Shown here: positions 1-5,714 of the stretch, piece after piece
Layout: each line of letters opens with the position of its first letter
Position numbering within the stretch: the stretch's first letter is position 1
Source: Bacteroidales bacterium UBA1735
GTDB lineage: Bacteria; Bacteroidota; Bacteroidia; Bacteroidales; Paludibacteraceae
DNA length: 12,287 bases
Assembly: GCA_002315745.1 (NCBI GenBank)
Contig: DCID01000010.1
Coordinates: forward strand, 59,775 to 72,061
Direction: 5' to 3'
Program-made: the position numbers and the translations under genes
Notes under the pieces: generated by a model
The model's database searches: none
What the model was told of the DNA's origin: nothing
The model's input: the letters and a program-made list of their open reading frames with translations, nothing else

Positions 1-860
1 GTGTTAAATCCATGTCCTGGGCGAACGACGACGATACGTCCGCGGATGCGGGCACCAACGAGGGCGAGGTCACCTATGACGTCCAGTAGTTTATGTCGAG
101 CAGGTTCGTTCTCATATTTGAGTGGGCTTAGGTACCCTAACTGCGAGGCATCGACATGGGGTTGACGAAGGCGTCGAGTCATGCGGTTCATCGTCCATTG
201 GCAGATATGTTTATCGTAGATGACGAGGGCGTTTGCCAAGTCGCCACCGCGGATGAGTCCTAACTGAAGCAGGGGTTTGATCTCGCGTAGAAAGCAGAAG
301 GTCCGCGCCGCAGCTATCTCCTGGGGATAACTAGCCAAGTCTATGATATGTGCCTCCTGTATGCCGACGATAGGTAAGGGGTAGTCCACTTTGACTTGCA
401 CTTCGTATCGATCGCTAGGTAGGATATGCATGGTACTCCCTTGTCCATTATCGAAGGTAAGCGGTTCGGTCACGACCCACTCTTTCGCTGCGGCGGGTTG
501 AGAGACGATGCCTGCTTGCTGTATTTGCTCCACAAAAGGCATAGCACTGCCATCTAAGATGGGCATCTCTGCACCATTGAGGGTGATGAGGCAGTTGGTT
601 ATACCCATGGCGTAGAGGGCACTCATGGCGTGCTCGATGGTACTCACTCTCCATTCGCCGCACTCTAAGACCGTGCCTCGGGTAGTCTGGGTAACATAGG
701 ACGCCAACGCCTCATAGGTAGGCTGATTGGACAAGTCGGAGCGCTGAATACGTATGCCGGTATTCACGTCCGCGGGGCAGAAGACGGCGGTGATCACATC
801 GCCTGTATGGAGTCCTTTGCCCACTAACTCAAATGAATGTCCTATTGTTTGTTGCTTCAT
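1..860 (-). CDS. lpxC: UDP-3-O-acyl-N-acetylglucosamine deacetylase (LpxC), 3' end outside window; probably LpxC-FabZ fusion
   Basis: This gene encodes the zinc hydrolase that deacetylates UDP-3-O-acyl-GlcNAc, the committed step of lipid A synthesis, in the cytoplasm. The ATG is at 860-858 on the minus strand, and 286 codons are readable before the window edge. Signature parts are visible: GKGLHTG near residue 14, EHAMSAL with E76 and zinc ligand H77, AARTFCF near 184, HKLLDVIGDL with H256 and D260, and PGHGF with H283. The spacing H256-D260-H283 equals that of E. coli H238-D242-H265, so the catalytic set looks intact. It lies downstream of lpxD in the same direction, 82 bp away, so it is the third gene of the operon. 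In Bacteroidota LpxC is usually fused to the dehydratase FabZ. That part would lie beyond base 1, so the fusion is inference. The LpxC identity is near certain. Confidence 0.96.
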   Translation of the reverse strand, partial: MKQQTIGHSFELVGKGLHTGDVITAVFCPADVNTGIRIQRSDLSNQPTYEALASYVTQTTRGTVLECGEWRVSTIEHAMSALYAMGITNCLITLNGAEMPILDGSAMPFVEQIQQAGIVSQPAAAKEWVVTEPLTFDNGQGSTMHILPSDRYEVQVKVDYPLPIVGIQEAHIIDLASYPQEIAAARTFCFLREIKPLLQLGLIRGGDLANALVIYDKHICQWTMNRMTRRLRQPHVDASQLGYLSPLKYENEPARHKLLDVIGDLALVGARIRGRIVVVRPGHGFN

Positions 861-866
861 ACTATA

Positions 867-920
867 CTTTCTAGAAATCCTAGACTTTCTAGACTTCCTA
901 GACTTTCTAGACTTTCTAGA
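867..920 (-). repeat. Six tandem 9-bp units (TCTAGAAAG) between lpxD and lpxC
   Basis: Read on the minus strand, six contiguous 9-mers run TCTAGAAAG (912-920), TCTAGAAAG (903-911), TCTAGGAAG (894-902), TCTAGAAAG (885-893), TCTAGGATT (876-884) and TCTAGAAAG (867-875). Five of the six match the consensus TCTAG[A/G]AAG. The array occupies most of the gap and ends 6 bases before the lpxC start codon, so it would form the mRNA just ahead of lpxC translation. The TCTAGA core is self-complementary. Its function is unknown. Confidence 0.9.
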
Positions 921-942
921 ACCTCTATAACTTCTTCTATGA

Positions 943-1977
943 TTAACGACTGAGGTCGTTGAGTTGTTTGTACATCTCCGGCAGTTGTTTGAACACAACT
1001 GCTGCCTTGCGCCATTGCATCGCGTCGAAGCAAGGTGAGCCTTGGTAGGTGCCCGATTGGCGAATGGTTCCAGCGACACCGGATTGGGCACCAAAGATGC
1101 TATTGTCCGCAATGGTTATATGTCCTGCCACGCCCACTTGTCCGGCTAAGATACAATGTTTGCCGATCGTGGTTGAGCCGGCTATACCCACTTGGGAACA
1201 GAGGATCGTACCTTCGCCGACTTGGACGTTATGTGCCACTTGGACGAGGTTATCTATTTTGACATTACGTTGGATGCGGGTAGAGCCCATCATGGCTCTA
1301 TCGATGGTCGTATTAGCGCCTATCTCCACATCGTCCTCGATGATGACATTACCTAGTTGGGGAATCTTATGGTTAACACCCTGTTCATCGGGTTCAAAGC
1401 CAAAGCCGTCTCCGCCGATGACCACGCCGGCATGGAGGATGCAGTTAGTACCTATCTCACAGTTGTAATAGACTTTGACACCGGCATAAAGGACGGTGTT
1501 ATCGCCGATGCGTACGTTGTCGCCGATGTAACAATGGGGGTAGATCTGCACCCCTTGACCGAGATGCACGTTCTTACCGATATATGCGAAAGCGCCGATG
1601 TAGGCATCCTCAGGAATCTGCACCCCTTCGCTAATGAACGACGGCTGCTCTATACCTGTGCGTACGGGGTTGATCGTTTTCTCGACGAGTTGGAGGAGTT
1701 GTCCCATAGAGGCACGAGCGTTCTCGACGAGGATAAGAGACCCACCCCTTCCCTCCATCGAAGGGAGGGAGATATTCTCCACCAAAGAGGAGGTGATTAG
1801 GACGATGCCCGCTTGGGTAGTATCTAACGCAGGCAAGTACTTCGCGTCCGTCAAGAAAGCGAGTTGGTGGGCTTGTGCGGTCTCGATGGGGGCGATGTCG
1901 CTCACTTGGCGATTACCATCACCGACCACTTTGCCGCCTAACAGCATAGCTATTTGTGTAGCGCTAAATTCTATCAT
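943..1977 (-). CDS. lpxD: UDP-3-O-acylglucosamine N-acyltransferase LpxD
   Basis: LpxD transfers a 3-hydroxyacyl chain from acyl carrier protein to the 2-amino group of UDP-3-O-acylglucosamine, the step after LpxC in lipid A synthesis. The 344-residue length is normal for the family. Residues 1-105 form the uridine-binding N-terminal domain (FSATQIA... FLTDAKY). From about 110 to 305 there are left-handed beta-helix hexapeptide repeats such as IGDNVRIG, VEIGANTTIDR and VQVGEGT. H249 (in VAHN) and H286 (in AGH) are 37 residues apart, exactly like E. coli H239 and H276, so H249 is the likely general base. The C-terminal helix (WRKAAVVFKQLPEMYKQL) matches the acyl carrier protein-binding end. 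The start overlaps the HD-gene stop as ATGA, which suggests translational coupling. An odd insert with a palindromic DNA sequence (residues about 69-80, ISLPSMEGRGGS) sits in the N-terminal domain. Confidence 0.97.
   Translation of the reverse strand: MIEFSATQIAMLLGGKVVGDGNRQVSDIAPIETAQAHQLAFLTDAKYLPALDTTQAGIVLITSSLVENISLPSMEGRGGSLILVENARASMGQLLQLVEKTINPVRTGIEQPSFISEGVQIPEDAYIGAFAYIGKNVHLGQGVQIYPHCYIGDNVRIGDNTVLYAGVKVYYNCEIGTNCILHAGVVIGGDGFGFEPDEQGVNHKIPQLGNVIIEDDVEIGANTTIDRAMMGSTRIQRNVKIDNLVQVAHNVQVGEGTILCSQVGIAGSTTIGKHCILAGQVGVAGHITIADNSIFGAQSGVAGTIRQSGTYQGSPCFDAMQWRKAAVVFKQLPEMYKQLNDLSR
1750..1770 (-). repeat. Palindromic stem-loop sequence within lpxD coding region
   Basis: TCCCTCC (1750-1756) and GGAGGGA (1764-1770) form a perfect 7-bp inverted repeat with a 7-base loop. 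It encodes part of the SLPSMEGRGG stretch of LpxD. Relative to family members I remember from other Bacteroidales, the corresponding segment is several residues shorter. This suggests a small palindromic insertion tolerated in a surface loop. The inverted repeat is directly visible; the insertion origin is inference. Confidence 0.6.
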
Positions 1978-3227
1978 GCTCTAAACTGGAATAAGTATAG
2001 TTTTTGGGGCTTCTTGGTCAGCAGTTTGAGATCAAGGATCTCGCTAGCCGCACCAATATCTTTCACATCCCCATCGGGATAGAGGATGTCGATAGAGTCA
2101 TCTTTCTCCGAGTAGGTATTGCTCGTTAGCACATGTTCGACAAAGAAGTAGTGAGCATCCTTGGGGTCGATGTCCAAGGTATGGACATAGTGTGCGGTGA
2201 GTGTCTGTTTATCTTCGTCCGACAGCGGTTCTGTTAATAGCCGTCCACGGTATAATTGTCTATTGGTAAAGGCGGTAGATAAGAGCCGCAGCACCTTATC
2301 GTCACAGGACATCCACGCCTTGATAGAGGAGGTGATGTCGCTATCGTCTAAGAGTGCATATTGGTGTAAGGCTTCGCTACCGACCTGGAAGTCCTTCTGT
2401 GTGATATGTTGGTAGAGGAAGTAGCGCAAGGCAGGTGGGCAGAATAGTTCGACCCCGTTATTAGCCAGTTCCTTAGCACGGGTAAGGAGCATGATGAGCA
2501 GCTGTTCCGCTGCGACGCTAGTCTTATGCAGATAGACCTGCCAATACATGAGTCGGCGTGCGACGAGGAACTTCTCCACAGAGTAGATGCCCTTATACTC
2601 GACCACCAACTTATCGTGTACGACATTAAGCATCTTAAGCAGTCGTTCGCTCGCTACCCTGCCCTCTTGTACGCCACTAAAGAAGGAGTCCCGGCATAGG
2701 TAATCCATGCGATCCACATCGAGCTGGCTACTAATGAGCTGATGTAAGAAATGGCGTGGATATTCATCCTTAAAGATAGCGATAGCTTCGTCCAACACCC
2801 CTCGCTGATCAATCGCCAACTGTGCATTGTGCATCGTCAACTGCTCATTGATTTCCTCCATCATGAGTAAGGATATCTGCTCATGGGTGATACCTTCCAC
2901 AAGGGTATGTTCCAGTACATGGGAGAAAGGGCCGTGCCCCACATCGTGCAGCAAGATAGCTATTTGTGCTGCGGTAGATTCGTTATCAGAGATCACTATA
3001 CCTTTCTGGCGCAAGGCCTCTATACCCTCCTGCATAAGGTGCATGGCACCGATAGAATGCAGGAAGCGCGTATGCATGGCCCCTGGGTACACGAAGTTAG
3101 ACAGGCCTAACTGACGGATACGGGTTAGGCGTTGCACGTACGAGTGCTGGAGCACGTCGTAGAGCAAATCGTTCGGGATGGAGAGGAAACCGAAGACAGG
3201 GTCGTTGATGATCTTTTTCTTATTCAT
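1974..3227 (-). CDS. HD-domain phosphohydrolase (dNTPase/SAMHD1-like)
   Basis: This is a 417-residue cytoplasmic metal-dependent phosphohydrolase of the HD superfamily. The metal-binding set is clear: H57 in HTRFLHSIG, H94-D95 in LLHDVGHGPFSH, and the aspartates of QLDVDRMDYLCRDS (residues 168-181). The order and wording of these motifs match SAMHD1/dGTPase-like proteins, so the substrate is probably a (deoxy)nucleotide, but this is not proven by sequence. It is the first gene of the unit HD-lpxD-lpxC. Its TGA overlaps the lpxD ATG by four bases, and a good Bacteroidota promoter lies 26 bases upstream. The ATG at 3227 gives MNKKKIINDPVFGF, the typical N-terminus with the conserved DPVFGF motif. 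Why this gene sits with lipid A genes is not evident from the sequence. Confidence 0.92.
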   Translation of the reverse strand: MNKKKIINDPVFGFLSIPNDLLYDVLQHSYVQRLTRIRQLGLSNFVYPGAMHTRFLHSIGAMHLMQEGIEALRQKGIVISDNESTAAQIAILLHDVGHGPFSHVLEHTLVEGITHEQISLLMMEEINEQLTMHNAQLAIDQRGVLDEAIAIFKDEYPRHFLHQLISSQLDVDRMDYLCRDSFFSGVQEGRVASERLLKMLNVVHDKLVVEYKGIYSVEKFLVARRLMYWQVYLHKTSVAAEQLLIMLLTRAKELANNGVELFCPPALRYFLYQHITQKDFQVGSEALHQYALLDDSDITSSIKAWMSCDDKVLRLLSTAFTNRQLYRGRLLTEPLSDEDKQTLTAHYVHTLDIDPKDAHYFFVEHVLTSNTYSEKDDSIDILYPDGDVKDIGAASEILDLKLLTKKPQKLYLFQFRA

Positions 3228-3252
3228 CGATAGGCATACTACTTTGAGCCCG

Positions 3253-3284
3253 CAAAATTACAACTTTTTTTTGATATACGCAAA
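3253..3284 (-). promoter_or_regulatory. Bacteroidota-type promoter for the HD-lpxD-lpxC unit
   Basis: On the minus strand there is a TTTG at 3284-3281 (-33 element), a 20-base spacer, and TAATTTTG at 3260-3253, matching the TAnnTTTG -7 consensus of the Bacteroidota primary sigma factor. The start codon at 3227 lies 26 bases downstream, which leaves a leader of roughly 20 bases. No Shine-Dalgarno sequence is seen, which is normal for the phylum. Confidence 0.75.
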
Positions 3285-3329
3285 TATTTTGCTATTTTTC
3301 TACGATTAATTCATTCGCATTCGGCAGGT

Positions 3330-3440
3330 ATGGTGGATAAGCTCCCACACGCGACGGCGACGTCCCCTCGTCGCCCCTTCCCGTTCCATGACCCCCTTGT
3401 CATGGAATTGTGCAGGTCGCTTTGTGGGACTATCCACCAT
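3330..3440. other. 111-nt intergenic element with nested inverted repeats (branched stem-loop structure)
   Basis: Perfectly paired arms are visible in nested order. The outer stem is ATGGTGGATA (3330-3339) with TATCCACCAT (3431-3440), 10 bp. A second stem is CCCACA (3344-3349) with TGTGGG (3423-3428), and a third is GCGAC (3351-3355) with GTCGC (3416-3420). Inside are two hairpins: GGCGACG/CGTCGCC (3356-3362/3369-3375, loop 6) and TTCCATGAC/GTCATGGAA (3384-3392/3399-3407, loop 6). Together they make a closed three-way junction, a cloverleaf-like fold. It is GC-rich next to AT-rich flanks and lies between the HD-gene promoter and a terminator. It could be a structured RNA, a dispersed palindromic repeat or MITE relic, or a protein binding site. 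I cannot assign a family. Confidence 0.8.
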
Positions 3441-3502
3441 TTATCTAAGTACCTCTGCACGACCTAATGCGGCAAGGGCTAAGCCCGACGAGCGGGGTTG
3501 AG

Positions 3503-3533
3503 AAATAAAAAGAGCCGGGCAAAAGCTCGGCTC
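3503..3533 (-). terminator. Rho-independent terminator of the small lipoprotein gene
   Basis: On the minus strand GAGCCGAGC (3533-3525), a TTTT loop and GCCCGGCTC (3520-3512) form a 9-bp GC-rich stem with one A-C mismatch, followed by TTTTTATTT (3511-3503). It begins 25 bases after the stop codon of the 55-residue ORF. Confidence 0.85.
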
Positions 3534-3557
3534 GTGTTCGTAAAAAGAGTGAACTGA

Positions 3558-3725
3558 TTACTCAGCTACAACAGCCTCTTCTACAACAACAGTGTCAGCA
3601 ACTACAACAGAGTCAACTACCTCTACAGCAGCCTCAGCAGCTTGCTCGCAGCACTTTTTGTCGCACTTTTTGCAGCAGCCCATAGCGCACAATGCGATAG
3701 CTGCAACGAATAATACTTTCTTCAT
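3558..3725 (-). CDS. Small Cys-rich lipoprotein, 55 residues (unknown function)
   Basis: The ATG at 3725 starts MKKVLFVAAIALCAMGCC, a short lipoprotein signal peptide with the lipobox-like AMGC and predicted lipidated C17. The mature part has a dense cysteine and lysine cluster (C17, C18, C21, C25, C26 in CCKKCDKKCC), then a Val/Glu/Ala-rich acidic tail ending EEAVVAE. It is too short for usual ORF cut-offs. However, it has its own promoter (-7 at 3785-3778), a terminator 25 bases after the stop, and the codon use of a real gene, so I consider it genuine. The signal predicts a membrane-attached periplasmic or surface protein. The cysteines could bind metal or respond to redox, but this is inference. 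I do not recognise a named family. It is transcribed divergently from the PASTA-rluD-porX unit. Confidence 0.85.
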   Translation of the reverse strand: MKKVLFVAAIALCAMGCCKKCDKKCCEQAAEAAVEVVDSVVVADTVVVEEAVVAE

Positions 3726-3774
3726 TTCTTTAAAGCTTTAAATTATTAGAAATCCGAGATATTTCGGAAATCGT

Positions 3775-3828
3775 GTGCAAAATTACTATCTTTTTTGCAA
3801 ATAACAAAATTTTTTTGTAATTTTGCAC
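3775..3828. promoter_or_regulatory. Interlocked divergent promoters within a 12-bp inverted repeat
   Basis: Minus promoter: TTTG at 3808-3805, 19-base spacer, TAATTTTG at 3785-3778, serving the small lipoprotein. Plus promoter: TTTG at 3794-3797, 20-base spacer, TAATTTTG at 3818-3825, serving the PASTA gene. Each -33 box lies between the other promoter's two boxes. The -7 boxes are the cores of a perfect 12-bp inverted repeat, GTGCAAAATTAC (3775-3786) and GTAATTTTGCAC (3817-3828). Confidence 0.78.
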
Positions 3829-3846
3829 GATTTATTTATCAAAAAC

Positions 3847-4677
3847 ATGAAAAAAGCAAGTTCAGTTATCAAAACGGAGGGTATTTTTGTCCTTAAAAAT
3901 CTCCTTATCGCCCTTATTTTAGGCGTGATAGGTGTGGTTGGAGTTAGTTTATGGTTACGCTCCTACACGGAGCACGGGATCGAAGTAGATGTACCCAATT
4001 TGGTGGGTCTTCACATCAACGAGGCGGCGGTACTGGCGGACAGTGTTGGTTGTGAGATCTTGGTCATCGATTCCACGTACTCGAAGAAAGTGCCCTTAGG
4101 CACTATCGTGGAGCAGACGCCTATCGCATTTTCGCACGCGAAACATGGGCGTGTCATCTATGTGACGGTGAATGCACAGAGTGCGCGGGCGGTTCCATTA
4201 CCCGACCTGCACGATACCAGTTTCCGCCAAGCGGAAGCCACCTTGCATACAGTAGGATTGCGGGTAGCGAACTATATCTATGAGCCCTCGGAGTTTAAGG
4301 ATATCATCTTAGATGTACGCTTAGATGGTCAGAGTATTGAGCCGGGGCAGCGCGTCACGGAAGGAGCGGCGGTTACCTTAGTGATCGGTAAAGGCAAGGG
4401 CACGGAGAAAGTGATAGTACCCAATCTGTGTGGGAAGAATCTGATTGAAGCACGTTCGTTGCTATTAGGTTCGTACTTGACCTTAGGCAGTTATCAATAC
4501 GATGTACCGCCCACAGAAGAGACGGAGAGTCTATATGTCGTTTACGAGCAATTGCCGTTGGCCGGTAGTTCGATATTGGAAGGATCATTGGTCAATATCC
4601 GATTGACTACGGACTTGGAGAAAGCCGTGAATCTTAACGTAATAACCCACGAAGACGAAGAGGAGGATTTCTTTTGA
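3847..4677 (+). CDS. Membrane-anchored triple-PASTA domain protein
   Basis: This 276-residue protein has a short cytoplasmic N-terminus, one transmembrane helix at about residues 16-37 (LKNLLIALILGVIGVVGVSL) and three periplasmic PASTA domains at roughly 46-110 (VPNLVG start), 115-181 and 188-254 (VPNLCG start). It ends in an acidic tail, HEDEEEDFF. PASTA domains occur in penicillin-binding proteins and Ser/Thr kinases and can bind peptidoglycan fragments. Here there is no kinase or transpeptidase domain, so the protein may be a cell-wall sensor or scaffold (inference). I chose the ATG at 3847, because an in-frame TTG at 3823 overlaps the -7 box. Its TGA overlaps the likely rluD start by four bases, making it the first gene of the PASTA-rluD-porX unit. 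Confidence 0.9.
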   Translation: MKKASSVIKTEGIFVLKNLLIALILGVIGVVGVSLWLRSYTEHGIEVDVPNLVGLHINEAAVLADSVGCEILVIDSTYSKKVPLGTIVEQTPIAFSHAKHGRVIYVTVNAQSARAVPLPDLHDTSFRQAEATLHTVGLRVANYIYEPSEFKDIILDVRLDGQSIEPGQRVTEGAAVTLVIGKGKGTEKVIVPNLCGKNLIEARSLLLGSYLTLGSYQYDVPPTEETESLYVVYEQLPLAGSSILEGSLVNIRLTTDLEKAVNLNVITHEDEEEDFF

Positions 4678-5714
4678 TAGAAGACGAAGAGTTATGGGAG
4701 CGTTGGCGTTGCGAGGTCGATAAAGGTCAGACGCCTATGCGCATCGATAAGTACTTGGCAGAGCACATGTCAGGTACGTCGCGTAATCGTATCCAGAATG
4801 CCGCGGATGCGGGTAACGTGTGGGTGAATGGTAAAGCGGTGAATAGTAACTATAAGGTGAAGCCTGGGGATGTGATTCAGGTGCTACTTGATCACGAGCC
4901 GCATGATTATACCATTGAACCGGAGAATATACCGCTAGAAGTGGTCTATGAGGACGACGATTTGATGGTGATCAACAAGCCGGCGGGGTTGGTGGTTCAT
5001 CCGGGTCATGGTAACTACGAGCATACGCTGCTCAATGCCCTAGCGTATTACTTTGGGAGTATAGACCGCTTCGCTGAAGGAGTAAGGAGTATAGATATCA
5101 ATGATCCGAATATCGGGCTGGTGCATCGGATTGACAAGGATACGAGTGGATTGTTACTGATAGCGAAGACGCCAGAGGCGAAGACACATCTTGCGATGCA
5201 GTTCTTTGAGCATACGACGGAGCGGACGTACAATGCCCTCGTGTGGGGTACGATAGCCGAGGATAACGGGACGATAACGGGCGCGTTGGGTCGCGACCTA
5301 CGTGACCGAACGATGTATCGCATCTGGGATATAGAGGAGAACCCGAATGCCAAGGAGGCGGTGACGCATTGGCGGGTATTGGAGCGCTTCCCATACGTGA
5401 CACTGGTGGAGTGTCGGTTAGAGACGGGGCGTACCCATCAGATAAGGGTGCATATGAAGTCGATCGGACATCCGCTTTTTGCCGATGAGAAATATGGTGG
5501 CATGGAAGTGTTAAAGGGACTTCCGACGCAGAAATATAAGCAGTATATACAGAATTGTTTTGCACTCTGTCCCAGACAGGTGCTACACGCCAAGACCCTT
5601 GGTTTCACGCATCCCCGCACGGGCGAAAGGATGTTCTTTGATAGCCAATGGCCGGAAGATATGTCTAACTTAATCGAGAAATGGAGGAACTATGTACCAA
5701 ATTCTTTGGGCTGA
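4674..5714 (+). CDS. rluD: RluD-family 23S rRNA pseudouridine synthase
   Basis: This family isomerises uridines to pseudouridine in rRNA; RluD modifies helix 69 of 23S rRNA. An S4 RNA-binding domain (RIDKYLAEHMSGTSRNRIQ onward, about residues 23-80) precedes the RluA-type catalytic domain with HRIDKDTSG at 151-159, where D154 is the expected catalytic aspartate. Later family motifs ARLETGRTHQIR-like (CRLETGRTHQIRVH) and HPLFADEKYG are present. At 346 residues the length is normal. The start is most likely TTG at 4674, overlapping the upstream stop as TTGA and preceded by AGGAGG, since conserved family sequence (WERWRCEVDKGQ) lies before the first ATG at 4737. The 3' end overlaps porX by 23 bases. 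Exact target uridines cannot be read from sequence. Confidence 0.94.
   Translation: MIEDEELWERWRCEVDKGQTPMRIDKYLAEHMSGTSRNRIQNAADAGNVWVNGKAVNSNYKVKPGDVIQVLLDHEPHDYTIEPENIPLEVVYEDDDLMVINKPAGLVVHPGHGNYEHTLLNALAYYFGSIDRFAEGVRSIDINDPNIGLVHRIDKDTSGLLLIAKTPEAKTHLAMQFFEHTTERTYNALVWGTIAEDNGTITGALGRDLRDRTMYRIWDIEENPNAKEAVTHWRVLERFPYVTLVECRLETGRTHQIRVHMKSIGHPLFADEKYGGMEVLKGLPTQKYKQYIQNCFALCPRQVLHAKTLGFTHPRTGERMFFDSQWPEDMSNLIEKWRNYVPNSLG

Noticed and set aside
3306..3440. A 44-codon Arg-rich minus-strand ORF (MVDSPTKRPAQ...) through the branched element
   Set aside because: Its sequence is fully accounted for by the nested inverted repeats, it starts inside the outer stem, and no promoter precedes it. 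It may be a translated repeat rather than a gene.
3823..3846. TTG start adding eight residues to the PASTA protein
   Set aside because: The TTG lies inside the -7 box of its promoter and would be upstream of the likely transcription start. ATG 3847 gives a normal Lys-rich N-terminus.
5048..5620. Minus-strand ORFs antisense to rluD
   Set aside because: The opposite strand encodes a complete RluD with catalytic motif and S4 domain, and the antisense frames show no family features.
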